Shown: positions 9,685 to 20,092 of the stretch, one piece after another
How the letters are laid out: the number at the start of each line of letters is the position of its first letter
Numbering within the stretch: position 1 is the stretch's first letter
Assembly: GCA_022414725.1 (NCBI GenBank)
Contig: CM039462.1
Coordinates: 12,303,840-12,367,839, forward strand
Source of the DNA: Microglena sp. YARC
Lineage: Eukaryota > Chlorophyta > Chlorophyceae > Chlamydomonadales > Chlamydomonadaceae
Direction of reading: 5' to 3'
DNA length: 64,000 nt
Notes under the pieces: model-generated
What the model was told of the DNA's origin: nothing
What the model saw: the letters and a program-made list of their open reading frames with translations, nothing else
Database searches by the model: none
Translations under genes and position numbers: made by a program

Positions 9685-9932
9685 CTTCAGGGTACTTTCT
9701 CGCAAGCTCCTCCAGATATTTCTCAAGTTCCCTTAGCCCCACAAATGTCTTCTCCCCGCCAGTTGGCATTTGCAAATTGAAGACAAGCCTGTCCTGCTCC
9801 ACTCCTGGGTCATGCTTTACTAATGCTGACAGATCATCTGTTGTGGTGATGCGGTTCAGAATGTCTTGGCGGCCTGGGGTTTCTGGGTGTTGAAAGTCAC
9901 GAGGGAATGCCTCCCCATGGCTCCAATCATAC
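9685..9932 (-). CDS. HNH-nuclease-like gene, exon 1 of the chain
   Basis: A 248-nt minus-strand exon: one base, 82 codons, one base. The acceptor is CATAACAG (just above 9932). It reads YDWSHGEAFP, RDFQHPETPGRQDILNRI, TTTDDLSALVKHDPG, VFNLQMPTGGEKTF and a helical ELEKYLEELARKYPE. The donor position carries GCGAGT rather than GTGAGT, so it is either a GC-AG intron or a mutated donor; copies with intact GTGAGT lie just downstream. The end phase joins exactly to exon 7329-7198. The first 35 or so residues are the unit that is tandemly repeated upstream at 9933-11935. The true start codon and any earlier exons were not found. The domain is unrecognised except through its link to the HNH exon. Confidence 0.65.
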
Positions 9933-11935
9933 CTGTTATGAGCACCGGAACCTGGAAAGCAATGGGGGGAGTAGGTTTTTTTGTCGGGGTGACGCGGTTC
10001 AGAAGGTCTTGCCAGCCTGGGTTTTCTGGGTGTTCATCATGAGGGAAAGACTCCCCTGGGGTCCATTTATACCTGTCATGAGCTGGGAATCCTGAAAAGC
10101 AATGGGGGGAGTATGATTTGTTTTTGTCGGGGTGACGCGGTTCAGAAGGTCTTGCCGGCCTGGGATATTTCGGTGTTTAAAGTCACGAGGGAATGCCTCC
10201 CCAGGGCTCCAATCATACCTGTTATGAACACCGGAACCTGGAAAGCAATGGCGGGAGTATTTGTTTTGTCAGGGTGACGTGGTCTTGCCAGGTTTTCTGG
10301 GTGTTGAAAGTCATGAGGGAAAGACTCCCCTGGGGTCCATTTATACCTGTAAATGAGCTGGGAAACCTGAAAAAAAAAAGCAATTTGGGGAGTATCATTT
10401 GTTTTTGTCAAGGTGATGCGGTTCATAAGGTCTTGCCGGCCTGGGATATTTGGGTGTTGAAAGTTACGAGGGAAAGGCTCCCCTGGGATCCATTTATACC
10501 TGTTATGAGCACCAGAACCTGGAAAGCAATGGGGGGAGTAGTATTGTTTTCCGGGGTGAAGCGGTTCAGAAGGTCTTGCCAGCCTGGGTTTTCTGGGTGT
10601 TGAAAATCATGAGGGAAAGACTCCCCTGGGGTCCATTTATACCTGTCATGAACTGGGAAAGCTGAAAAGCAATGGGGGGAGTATGATTTGTATTTGTCGG
10701 GGTGACGCGGTTCAGAAGGTCTTGCCAGCCAGGGGTTTCTGGGTGTTGAAAATCATGAGGGAATGCCTCCCCAGGGCTCCAATCATACCTGTTATGAACA
10801 CCGGAATCTGGAAAGCAATGGCAAGAGTATTTGTTTGTGTGGGGGTGACGTGGTCTTGCCAGGTTATCTGGGTGTTGAAAGTCATGAGGGAAAGACTCCC
10901 CTGGGGTCCATTTATACCTTTAATGAGTTGGGAAACCTGACAAGTAATTTGGGGAGTATCATTTCTTTTTGTCGGGGTGACGCGGTTCAGAAGGTTTTGC
11001 CAGCCTGGGTTTTCTGGGCGTTGAAAATCATGAGGGAAAGACTCCCCTGGGGTCCATTTATACCTTTAATGAGTTGGGAAACCTGACAAGTAATTTGGGG
11101 AGTATCATTTGTTTTTGTCGGGGTGACGCGGTTCAGAAGGTTTTGCCAGCCTGGGTTTTCTGGGTGTTGAAAATCATGAGGAAAAAACTCCCCTGGGGTC
11201 CATTTATACCTGTTATGAGCTGGGAAAGGCTCCCCTGGGCTCCATTTATACCTGTAATGAGCTGGGAAACCTGATAAGTGATTTGGGGAGTATGATTTGT
11301 TTTTGTCAAGGTGATGCGGTTCAGAAGGCCTTGCCGGCCTGGGATATTTGGGTGTTGAAAGTTACGAGGGATAGGCTCCCCTGGGCTCCATTTATACCTG
11401 TTATGAGCACCAGAACCTGGAAAGCAATGGGGGGAGTAGTATCGTTTTCCGGGGTGAAGCGGTTCAGAAGGTCTTGCCAGCCTGGGTTTTCTGGGTGTTG
11501 AAAGTCATGAGGGAAAGACCCCCCTGGGGTCCATTTATACCTGTAATGAGCTGGGAAACCTGAAAAGCAATGGGGGGAGTATGATTTGTATTTGTCGGGA
11601 TGACGCGGTTCAGAAGGTCTTGCCAGCCTGGGGTTTCTGGGTGTTGAAAATCATGAGGGAAAGACTCCCCTGGGGTCCATTTATACCTGTAATGAGCTGG
11701 GAAACCTGAAAAGTGATTTGGGGAGTATGATTTGTTTTGCCAAGGTGATGCGGTTCAGAAGGCCTTGCCGGCCTGGGATATTTGGGTGTTGCAAGTTACG
11801 AGGGAAAGGCTCCCCTGGGCTCCATTTATACCTGTTATGAGCACCAGAACCTGAAAAGCAACGGGGGGGGGGGAGGAAAGTTTCTGTCAGGTTGATGATG
11901 TTCAGAAGGTCTTGCCGGCCAGGGGTGTCTGGGTG
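9933..11935 (-). repeat. array of about 15 copies of the exon-1 start
   Basis: Units roughly 140 bp apart on the minus strand. Each has intron-like text ending ATTGCTTTTCAG, then the acceptor-like CATGACAG, then codons for YKWTPGESFPHDFQHPE and GWQDLLNRIT. Units alternate between a W-P-G-E type and a W-S-P-G-E type. The units are open over the coding part, so this could be an exon-repeat region or a decayed array. Confidence 0.75.
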
Positions 11936-11939
11936 TTGA

Positions 11940-12235
11940 GATTGTGATTTCTGGGTGTTACGAGTGTGATATCTGGGTGTTACGAGTGTGATATCTGGGT
12001 GTTAAGAGTGTGCTTTCTGGGTGTTAAGAGTGTGATATCTGGGTGTTAATAGTGTGATATCTGGGTGTTAAGAGTGTGATTTCTGGGTGTTAATAGTGTG
12101 ATTTCTGGGCATTAATAGTGTATTTCTGGGTGTTAAGAGTGTGATATCTGGGTGTTAAGAGTGTGATTTCTGGGTGTTAAGAGTGTGATTTCTGGGCGTT
12201 AATAGTGTATTTCTGGGTGTTGAGAGTCATGAGGG
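11940..12235. repeat. 22-bp minisatellite
   Basis: Repeats of TTCTGGGTGTTAAGAGTGTGA with TATCTGG variants, about 13 units. It appears to have grown from the TTTCTGGGTGTTGAAAGTC piece of the adjacent exon array. Confidence 0.85.
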
Positions 12236-12311
12236 CCTCTCCTGGTCTTCATATATACCTGTTTTAGGGTTTAGGGTTGCCACTGGCACCAGAACATCAA
12301 TCCAGTGATAT

Positions 12312-12646
12312 TGTTTTCAAATCTGAAAGTGGGTTTCTTCTAGCTTTATGGCTCTAGGCCTTCTCCAGGGACAGCGTTTTAGTGCTTTCTGTAGCTATTG
12401 CTTTCTGTAGCGTTTTAGTGCTTTCTGTAGCGTTTTAGTGCTTTTTGTAGCGTTTTATATCTCATATATATCTCATACATATCATAGCTAGCTAGTGCTT
12501 TCTGTAGCGTTTTAGTGCTTTTTGTAGCTAGTTAGGGTCATTGAGGGCACACAAAAAAACTTGTTTTCACTTTTTTAATAGCGATAATTTCGCTAAAACG
12601 GGGTCAAAACTAGCGATCGCTATATATAGCGGAAATAACTATCCCT
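12312..12646 (-). mobile_element. dispersed element family D, copy 1
   Basis: Contains TCAAATCTGAAAG, GGCCTTCTCCAGGGACAGCG, an expanded GTAGCGTTTTAGTGCTTTCT array, GCTAAAACGGGGTCAAAAC and the end ATCCCTGG. Copies lie at 19.4 and 19.9 kb. The CAGGGA/TCCCTG ends suggest a DNA transposon, but no clean target duplication was found. Confidence 0.55.
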
Positions 12647-12769
12647 GGATCAATCAATGGGAGGAGTGGGGAACTTTTTAGACTCTTTCAATACAATTCC
12701 AATAAAATTTCAATAATTTATCAATACATAAACTTCAATTACCCGTATATTTATAGCTGCACATTTATG

Positions 12770-13090
12770 TACTTGAACTTGAACTACATGTATGCACTTC
12801 AACTTGAACTACATATATGTACAAGTGCGCAACTACCCAGATTAATTTTGGCAGCAATTTTTGTGTGGTCAACCAATAGCTGGCACCAGCAGAACCTATA
12901 GCTGGCACCAACAGCAGAATCTATAGCTGGCACCTGCAGAACCTATAGCTGGCACCAACAGCAGAATCTATAGCTGGCACCAGCAGCAGAATCTATAGCT
13001 GGCACCAGCAGAACCTATAGCTGGCACCAACAGCAGAATCTATAGCTGGCACCGCAATTTTTGTGTTGTCAACCAATAGATGGTGCCAAC
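12770..13090. repeat. minisatellite of TAGCTGGCACCAACAGCAGA
   Basis: About nine units, the same core as in the larger satellite at 17.4-19.2 kb. Confidence 0.8.
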
Positions 13091-13113
13091 AGCAGAACAT
13101 CAAATTAGCTGTT

Positions 13114-13356
13114 TGCCGCATTTCCCACACAGTAGTGGGTGAAATGGAGTATTCAGCCGCGCGAAGTAAGATTCCGCAGGACGCATTCATATTTCAAATA
13201 CCCGTAAACCCCCGAGCAAAACCAGGAGTAACCACCGCCAGTGTTTTCCCAGCAGTACTGTCCTGCCCGGTATAAAATCAAGTGCACAGTCACTGGGGGC
13301 ACTAAATTCTTGGTGCCCCAAGCTGCTGAGCCTTGATCTTAACCAAATTTCGAGTT
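13114..13356 (-). repeat. 243-bp repeat with U2-snRNA-like complement, copy 1
   Basis: Near-identical in length and sequence to 16226-16468. Read on the minus strand it begins AACTCGAAATTTGGTTAAGA then TCAAGG. The portion TTTGGTTAAGATCAAG resembles the conserved U2 snRNA 5' region (TTTGGCTAAGATCAAG, from general knowledge) with one mismatch. The plus-strand start folds as a hairpin (CATTTCCCAC ... GTGGGTGAAATG). The branch-site recognition part of U2 is not seen, so it is not a normal U2 gene. Confidence 0.5.
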
Positions 13357-14160
13357 GCGTCGAGATTTCATCCCACAGATCCCGCAAAACGATCGAAGAT
13401 GGCGCACGGGCCTCCGATCAAGGCTCGCTCTGAAAAGCTACACCGTAATCCCAACCCATCGCAAGATGAGTGGGCAACGGGAGTTGCATTCATCGACCTA
13501 TCCTATAGCTCCTGATGCCCCCAAGACCTCCAATCCTCTAGCGCCTATGCCGCTAGATTCCCTCCCAGCCAGCTCGAGAAGAAAGGTGAGAGTATTGAGT
13601 TCCTTCCCTCTCCCCCTCTGCTCCGCGACTCGTAGTCGACCATCGCGATCTCCTTCTTTGCCTTCCTTTTCTGCCCAGTGCCTTTGCACTGCAGCCCTGT
13701 TCGCCTTGAAGTTTGCGTCGTTCAGCTTCTGCTAGAATTTGTCTTCCTACAGTACCCACTCACATTCATAGCTGCATTCAAATCACGACCCTTTGTGGGA
13801 GACTGATGGTTGAGATGTTCCAACCCCATGACTTGGAAGACAGGGAAAAGTGGTTCAACTCAACTGGAACCAAGCTGAACATAGAGAGATGGCAATACTG
13901 GGCAGATTAATTAGGTGTCCCTTGTCCTAGGTTTCTGGTAGACACTTCCTTCACTGGGATAAATGGTTGTACAAGCAAGTTACCTTGATCACTCACCACC
14001 CCTGAAACAACCCTGTGACAGGTAAAAAATAGGTAGATGGATAGCTCTTCCCCAAAGGTCACACCCTTGGGGATACCTGCACTATCCAACTCTTGTTTGA
14101 TGCCCTATACCCTGTCACCACCTACCATACCACTTACAAGGCACAGGCTCAAATCCCATA
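13357..14160. other. unassigned stretch
   Basis: Open frames of about 60-126 codons occur on both strands, but none shows a recognisable motif. A short plus-strand frame ending near 13910 (FQPHDLEDREKWFNSTG) could be a remnant of the recombinase element that follows. Confidence 0.3.
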
Positions 14161-14162
14161 GA

Positions 14163-14310
14163 TATTTAAATGGTAACATAGCTGATATGACCAGTACGGC
14201 CAGGCAATGGTGTGATATACCCCCTAATTAAGGGAAATATCACACACAAGAGCTAAATCGTTACAAAGTCCAGCCTACACTTTAAATAATTCTAACAAGG
14301 GCACACTAAG
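14163..14310. repeat. diverged copy of the 407-bp repeat
   Basis: Shares GTGTGATATACCCCCTAATT and AAGGGAAATATCACACACAA with 15820-16226 and 16572-16979, in the same orientation. It flanks the recombinase remnant on its left, as the other copies do on its right. Confidence 0.65.
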
Positions 14311-14573
14311 TGACCTGGAGTCTGGGACAAGGCTCTGGAGATGGAGTGGCATGAGTCGGTAGGGGTACATGTGCACAATAGGTGTCCTGGAACTCGAAGC
14401 TTGCATGATTTGCTTGCAGCACTGGGCACATAGACTGTCAGGAACGTCAGCCTTGTGCTACATGGATAAGGTCCAAGCTGTCTCAGCTGTGTATAAGGGG
14501 GGTTCCAGGAAAACACGCATCAGGGATGATAACATCCTATTATCGGCATTAGGAAAAACTGTGGATCTCCTAT

Positions 14574-14807
14574 ATGCTTGGGTGGCCTCACCCACTGACA
14601 CACTTTGCTTGTGATCAGACCTGCCCAGAAGCTTACCCCTTTCATATCTTCCTCCCACCCCCCATAGGATGTACCATCTACCAAGGCACCAAGGGAATGA
14701 TGCTTGGGTGCATCAACTGCAGCCAGCACAGCCACCCCCAGTGCATCAGCTTGGGCAGGAATGCCATGTCCTGTGGTACATTCAAGTGCTCAGCCTGCAC
14801 ACTATAA
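14574..14807 (+). pseudogene. PHD-like zinc-finger fragment of a recombinase element
   Basis: A 77-codon frame ends GCINCSQHSHPQC, then TFKCSACTL. The C-x2-C-x4-H-x2-C ... C-x2-C spacing is that of the second half of a PHD finger. The first cysteine pair is not clear. It lies 0.4 kb upstream of tyrosine-recombinase motifs on the same strand, so I take it as a domain of the same decayed mobile element. It is not an independent gene. Confidence 0.45.
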
Positions 14808-15229
14808 GAGTGTCTCTCCACATCACTAGCTTCCAAGGCCAACAAGGGCCAGGGGGGTAGGGATGTTGGAGGGCTCTACCTTGGCTGTACGGAAGCTCAC
14901 AAGACACTTATGCAAGTGATCTTAAGCGACACCAAGTGTATGGCTGAAGTTACTTGCTTACTGGGCAGAATGCACTCCCTCCTGGCCTCAAGGAACAAGT
15001 GCCTTTGATGCTAGTTAAAGCTGGTCATGGGTTGGGCAGCAGGTCATAACTAACCTGCCACCATTACAACCATGTCAGCACTAGCTGAATGGCACAGGCC
15101 CAAGGGACTGGACCCTTAGCACTCTGGTTTCCAGTGTTGCGGGACAGATCTCTAAGGCCTTTAGGGTGTTCCAGGGCCTAAGGGAGTTGCATCTGGCAAA
15201 GAGGGCAGTGTTGTAAGTCCCTCATGTTT

Positions 15230-15596
15230 GTGTGTCTGGAGACCATGAGGAAGCTGAAAACCCTGCTGCCCCACATGGAGGACGTGTTGACTAGAGATGC
15301 AGCTTGGCTAGTGATGGGTTTCTTTGACCTCCTTAGGAGGAGTGAGCTTATTGCTCTACTTTTGTCAGTGTAGTCCCCCCTTCTTTCAGGTCAGGCTTTG
15401 TCCTGTCGACTGAAGTCTTTTCTCACTGCTATTGCACACTCTCACCCCAACTGGACATAGAACCGGCCAGGTTTGCCTTGCACAGCCTCAGACGGGAAGG
15501 TGTAGTAGCAGCTTGGGCTAATGGGGCACTTCAAGAGACTTAGAACTCAAGGTAGGTGGATATCAGATGCCATTAAGGCATATGTGATCCCAGTCA
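15230..15596 (+). pseudogene. tyrosine recombinase remnant (Crypton/DIRS-like)
   Basis: One frame reads MRKLKTLLPHMEDVLTRDAA, then GFFDLLRRSELIALL, the box I region of tyrosine recombinases with its catalytic Arg. About 150 bp later another frame reads ALHSLRREGVVAAWANG (the H-x-x-R box), followed after a frame change by GRWISDAIKAYV, supplying the W and the nucleophile Tyr. Stops and frameshifts separate the parts, and the distance between box I and box II is much shorter than usual, implying a deletion. No reverse transcriptase is seen nearby, so a Crypton-type element is as likely as DIRS. It is not functional. Confidence 0.65.
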
Positions 15597-15819
15597 TCTC
15601 GGTCAAGTTGATCTTTGCCTCTAGCCTCTGAGCCTAGCTTTTCCTTTCCTTCTTTGATTTTGATACCCCGTCACTTAGCCAAGCCTGCTGTCCTGTACAT
15701 GCCCCTTACTCCTACACCTTTCCCCCAGTCCCCCTTTACACTCCCTTTCTTTACATGTGGGACTGATTTTTATTATCCTGAGGGCACGTGTGTGTGAAAT
15801 TGCAGTGACTCTTGCATAT

Positions 15820-16226
15820 GGTAGTAGCACAAAGACAGACCTGAACAGTCTGGACTTACAAGCTAGATAGTGCAGTTGACTTTATTTAATGGTAAAAGCT
15901 GATAAGACCAGTAAAGCCAGCTAGTGGTGTGATATACCCCCTAATTAAGGGAAATATCACACACAAAGCTAAAACTTTACAAGGCCCAGCATACACCTTA
16001 AATATGTCTACTAGCACTTGTACCAATGGGGGCCCCATCTGAAAGATCGCTGGACCTCTCGGGCAGTGACTCAATGTCCAGCAAGCAGGCCCCCATACTT
16101 TTGCAAATATAAGTACTGACAATGATGAAGCCTGCATGTGCTTAATTTCCTCAACCTTTAGGGTACATTATATGTATTGGAAATATGAAAAAGCAACTGT
16201 AAGGAATCTGAGTCAACTGTCTGAAT
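15820..16226. repeat. 407-bp duplicated segment, copy b
   Basis: Begins GGTAGTAGCACAAAGACAG and ends CAACTGTCTGAAT. About 98% like 16572-16979, with a diverged third copy at 14163-14310. The minus-strand frame of 83 codons is shared by both copies, but conservation can be explained by recent duplication. Confidence 0.85.
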
Positions 16227-16468
16227 GCCGCATTTCCCACACAGTAGTGGGTGAAATGGAGTATTCAGCCGCGCGACGTAAGATTCCGCAGGACGCATTC
16301 ATATTTCAAATACCCGTAAACCCCCGGGCAAAACCAGGAGTAACCACCGCCAGTGTTTTCCCAGCAGTACTGTCCTGCCCGGTATAAAATCAAGTGCACA
16401 GTCACTGGGGGCACTAAATTCTTGGTGCCCCAAGCTGCTGAGCCTTGATCTTAACCAAATTTCGAGTT
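16226..16468 (-). repeat. 243-bp U2-like repeat, copy 2
   Basis: Same 243-bp length as 13114-13356 with very few substitutions. Here it lies directly against the end of the 407-bp duplicate. Confidence 0.6.
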
Positions 16469-16571
16469 CCCACCACCATCCCTCTGTCCCACAGGAGTTA
16501 AATCTTCCAGAAGCTACCAGAGCCTCCCAGGGGAAGTGACTCTGTTATTATTTGACAGTAGCGACTCTATT

Positions 16572-16979
16572 GGTAGTAGCACAAAGACAGACCTGAACAG
16601 TCTGGACTTACAAGCTAGATAGTGCAGTTGACTTTATTTAATGGTAAAAGCTGATAAGACCAGTAAAGCCAGCTAGTGGTGTGATATACCCCCTAATTAA
16701 GGGAAATATCACACACAAAGCTAAAACTTTACAAGGCCCAGCATACACCTTAAATATGTCTACTAGCACTTGCACCAATGGGGGCCCCATCTGAAAGATC
16801 GCTGGACCTCTCGGGCAGTGACTCAATGTCCAGCAAGCAGGCCCCCATACTTTTGCAAAAATAAGTACTGACAATGATGAAGCCTGCATGTGCTTAATTT
16901 CCTCAACCCTAAAGGGTAAATTATATGTATTGGAAATATGAAAAAGCAACTGTAAGGAATCTGAGTCAACCGTCTGAAT
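16572..16979. repeat. 407-bp duplicated segment, copy c
   Basis: Near-identical to 15820-16226. It stops at the same CGTCTGAAT point, after which a CACTG-ended MITE begins. Confidence 0.85.
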
Positions 16980-17182
16980 CACTGTTTTTCTTTTCGGCTA
17001 CTAGCAGCAGCTTCTAGGTAGCTCCCTAAGCTGGCCACTGGGCAAAGTCTCAACAAATCAGCAGCGCTAAAAAGCTTATTACATCAGCTTCAAGGTGCAC
17101 TAGGTTGCATTAGCTTGGGTTGATTAGCCAGCCAAGCGTGCTGCCTAGAAGCTTCTGCTCGTAGGCAAAAAGAAAATCAGTG
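16980..17182. mobile_element. CACTG-ended MITE, full copy
   Basis: 203 bp with inverted ends CACTGTTTTTCTTTTC / GCAAAAAGAAAATCAGTG and subterminal AGCTTCTAGGTAGCTCC / GCTGCCTAGAAGCTT. Non-coding. CACTG ends recall CACTA-type elements, but I saw no 3-bp target duplication. Other copies: 4.46, 21.05, 25.7, 32.0, 32.9 and 60.4 kb. Confidence 0.75.
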
Positions 17183-17224
17183 AGCTGTTTATTTCTTGCT
17201 GCACACACATGTACAAGTGCAGAT

Positions 17225-17362
17225 TGTTGGGGGGGTGATTGTTTGGGGATTGTTTGGGATTCAATTTTTGGGGGTTCAGTTCATTAGTACTTTTGTTGTA
17301 GCCCTTCCTACACGGTTGGGCAAGTCCCTTTAGCCTCTTTGTCCTACCCCTGGAATGTAACA
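17225..17362 (+). repeat. dispersed repeat family B, copy 2
   Basis: Blocks TGATTGTTTGGGG, GGTTGGGCAAGTCCCTTTAG and CCCCTGGAATGTAA in family order. Confidence 0.65.
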
Positions 17363-18093
17363 ACATACATGCAAGTGCGCAACTGCACATATCAAGTTTG
17401 GATACCATCTGTGTGTTGTCAACCTATAGCTGGCACCAACAACCAATAGCTGGCACCAACAGCAGGACATCAATGGGCAAAGTGGGTAAGCGTCAATCAT
17501 CTTTCCATACAAGTGTAATTAGTGGTAGATGTATTGCTGCACATATACGTGCAAGTTTGCAAGTCAGGATTGGCTACCATTATTGGTTATCCACCAATAT
17601 TTGGCACCAAACCATGAACAGCTAAGGACATAGTGGGAAGCTTTCAATCAAATTTAAATAAATCCCAAGGAACAGTTTATTTGTTGCTGCACATATACGT
17701 GCAAGTTTGCAAGTCAGGCTTGGCTATCATTATTGGTTATCCACCAATATTTGGCACAAATAACTAAACAGCAACGGATGGAGTAGGAGACTTCCAATAC
17801 ACTCTCAATAAATGGTAGATGTATTGCTGCACATATACGTGCAAGTTTGCAAGTCAGGCTTGGCTAACATTATTGGTTATCCACTCATATTTGGCACCGA
17901 AACGTGAACAGCTAAGGACGGAGTGGGACTTTCAATCAAATTTAAATAACTCTCAATAAATGGTTTATTTATTGCGGCACATATTCGGTACATGCGGTGG
18001 CCGTGCCAGAAGATGATGTCACCACTCCTCCTGTTCAGGAATAACTAATCCATCATTTTAGGATTCCGCATTGGGAAGTAGATCACCCGGCAG

Positions 18094-18288
18094 CAGGGTA
18101 ATTCAAAGCGCGCGCTTTTGAGCTTTTGAGCGCTGACTTTTTGACCCCCTCTGCGCTTTAAGCGCAGTTCTTTGCAACCCCTTGTGGGCGCTGCAAGCAA
18201 ATTTTGCGCTTTTTGCACTACAAAGCGCAGTTTTTTTGTTCTCAAGTGCGCTAAAGCGCTGGCCAATTTGGGCATTTGAAGTACCCTG
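18094..18288. mobile_element. hAT-like MITE, family A copy 5
   Basis: Left end CAGGGTAATTC, right end GAAGTACCCTG, with a family A interior. The 8 bp after the right end (GTACATGC, 18289-18296) recur not next to the left end but at 17988-17995, with 98 unrelated bases between. Confidence 0.7.
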
Positions 18289-18922
18289 GTACATGCATGT
18301 TCGCAAGTTAGGTTTGGCTACCATGATTGGTTATCCACCAATAAATGGCACCAACAGAAAAACAGCAATAGACAGAGAGACAAATTTTCAAATAGCTTTT
18401 AAATAAGCGGTAGATGTATTGCTGCACATATACATACGAGTGTGTAAGTCAGGTGTGGCTAGCATTATTGCGCTTTCCACCAATAAATGGCATCGAAACC
18501 TGAACAGAAATTGACAGTGAGGAAAGTGTTCAAATATATTTCAATAAATGCAGGAGGTAGCATCCTCTACGAAAAATTGACGGATGCCGATCGATTTATT
18601 ATAAGTATAGGATGTATATAACATAATTATTTGCGATGTATTGAGCATTTTTTCTGATTTTTCTGGGCACTTGTTTTGTTTTTTTGGGGGGGGGGGGGGG
18701 GGGGGGGGGGGAAGTAAGAAGCAAATTTATTGCTGCATATTTACGTACAAGTGCGCAAGTTAGGTTTGGCTACAGTTTTGTGGCGGTCCACCAACAAATA
18801 GCACCGCAGGCAGAACAACTATGGGTGGAGTGGGTAAGTGTCAATCAACTTTCCATAAAAGTGTAATAAGCGGTCGAAAACTTTCAATAAATCTGTGTTA
18901 GCAGGTAATGTATTTCTGCGCA

Positions 18923-19068
18923 TTCCCCCTTCGGTCGCTCTTGGCGTTGCAGGTCGTCGTCAACCGCGATGGTAGCTTGTCCAGTTGAGGTAGGAGACCG
19001 CTCCCACCCGCGTACGACGGGCTCCTTTAACACCACGCCCCACCAGGCGTTATCATTACCTTTTTTTT
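18923..19068 (+). mobile_element. tRNA-derived SINE, copy S3 (5' truncated)
   Basis: Starts in the B-box region (CCCCCTTCGGTCGCTC) and ends CCAGGCGTTATCATTACC plus a T run. Flanked by TATTTCTGCGCA and TATTTCTGCACA, a likely target duplication. Confidence 0.7.
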
Positions 19069-19245
19069 ATTTCTGCACATATACGTGCAAGTGCGCAAGT
19101 TAGGTGTGGACAGCATTTTTGGGTTGTCCACCAACAACTAGCACCGTAAGCAGAACAACAGTAGGTGAAGCGCGTAAGTTTCACATGTATGGCTAAACTT
19201 ATGTGGACATGATAGGCCACCTCTGGAAAGCAGCTTCTGCTTCCG

Positions 19246-19590
19246 GGATCTCAAATCAGGTCTCATATTACGATAATTTTGGCCAAAACGGGGTCTCATA
19301 GTACAATCGTAATATATTACGGAAAACAAATTTGGCTAAACTTATGTGGACACAACAGGCAACTTCTGGAAAGCAGCGCACATTAGGTTGACAGAAGGGT
19401 TTTTTACACTATACATAGCGATCGATACTTTTGACCCCATTTTGGCCCAAATTGCCACTATAAAAAACGTTTTGACCCTATAAGGCTAAATGGCCATAAA
19501 AAGCTATAAAAGGCTATGAAACGCTGTCCCTGAAGAAGGCCTAAAACCATTTAGGTAGAAAAAAACCACTTTCAGATTTGAAAAGATCAA
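19246..19590 (+). mobile_element. element family D, copy 2 and a related fragment
   Basis: Carries ACATAGCGATCGATACTTTT, GGCCATAAAAAGCTATAAAA, GCTGTCCCTGAAGAAGGCC and CTTTCAGATTTGAAAA. The 19246-19330 part has a similar GGCCAAAACGGGGTC core flanked by TATTACG inverted pieces. Confidence 0.5.
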
Positions 19591-19648
19591 CTGGTAGATA
19601 GGCTGCTCTGTTGCAGGCAAGACAAAGCTAACTAACTTTGAATGTATG

Positions 19649-19651
<3 letters not shown>

Positions 19652-19730
<79 letters not shown>

Positions 19731-19732
19731 CT
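19652..19732. repeat. (AAGT)n microsatellite
   Basis: About 20 uninterrupted AAGT units, followed by CTAA-type degenerate units. Confidence 0.95.
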
Positions 19733-19846
19733 AACTAAAACGAATAACTAAGTAACTAACTAAATAAGCAATAAATAACTAACTAACTAATTAATTAACT
19801 GACCGAAACCGTATGCCCTAGTTCAACCAAGCTTATACTCTTACTC

Positions 19847-20085
19847 AGGGATGTTTTTTCCCGCTATACATAGGGATCGCTACTTTGACCCCGTTTTGGC
19901 CCCAGTTGCCGCTATAAGCCCCCCCACCCCCCCACCCCCACCCCCACCCCCACACACACATCACCACCACCACCACCACACCAAAAATGGCCATTAAAAG
20001 CTATACAAAGCTATAAAACCACTGTCCCTGGAAAAGGCCTAAAAACATAAGGCTAGAAAAAAAACTTTCAAATTTGAAAAAAAAA
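19847..20085 (+). mobile_element. element family D, copy 3
   Basis: Begins CAGGGATGTTTTTTCCCGC, contains TTTGACCCCGTTTTGGCCCC and ACTGTCCCTGGAAAAGGCC, and ends CTTTCAAATTTGAAAA. An internal C/CA-rich tract (19918-19985) has expanded. Confidence 0.55.
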
Positions 20086-20092
20086 GTCTCAC

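Larger units (their letters stand above)
17363..19200 (+). repeat. satellite-like tandem repeat of about 130-150 bp
   Basis: Units share ATTGCTGCACATATACGTGC, AAGTTTGCAAGTCAGG, TTGGCTACCATTATTGG and TTTCAATCAAATTTAAATAA. About ten diverged units run to 19.2 kb, interrupted by a hAT-like element (18094-18288), a poly-G tract (18684-18711) and a SINE (18923-19068). Confidence 0.8.
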
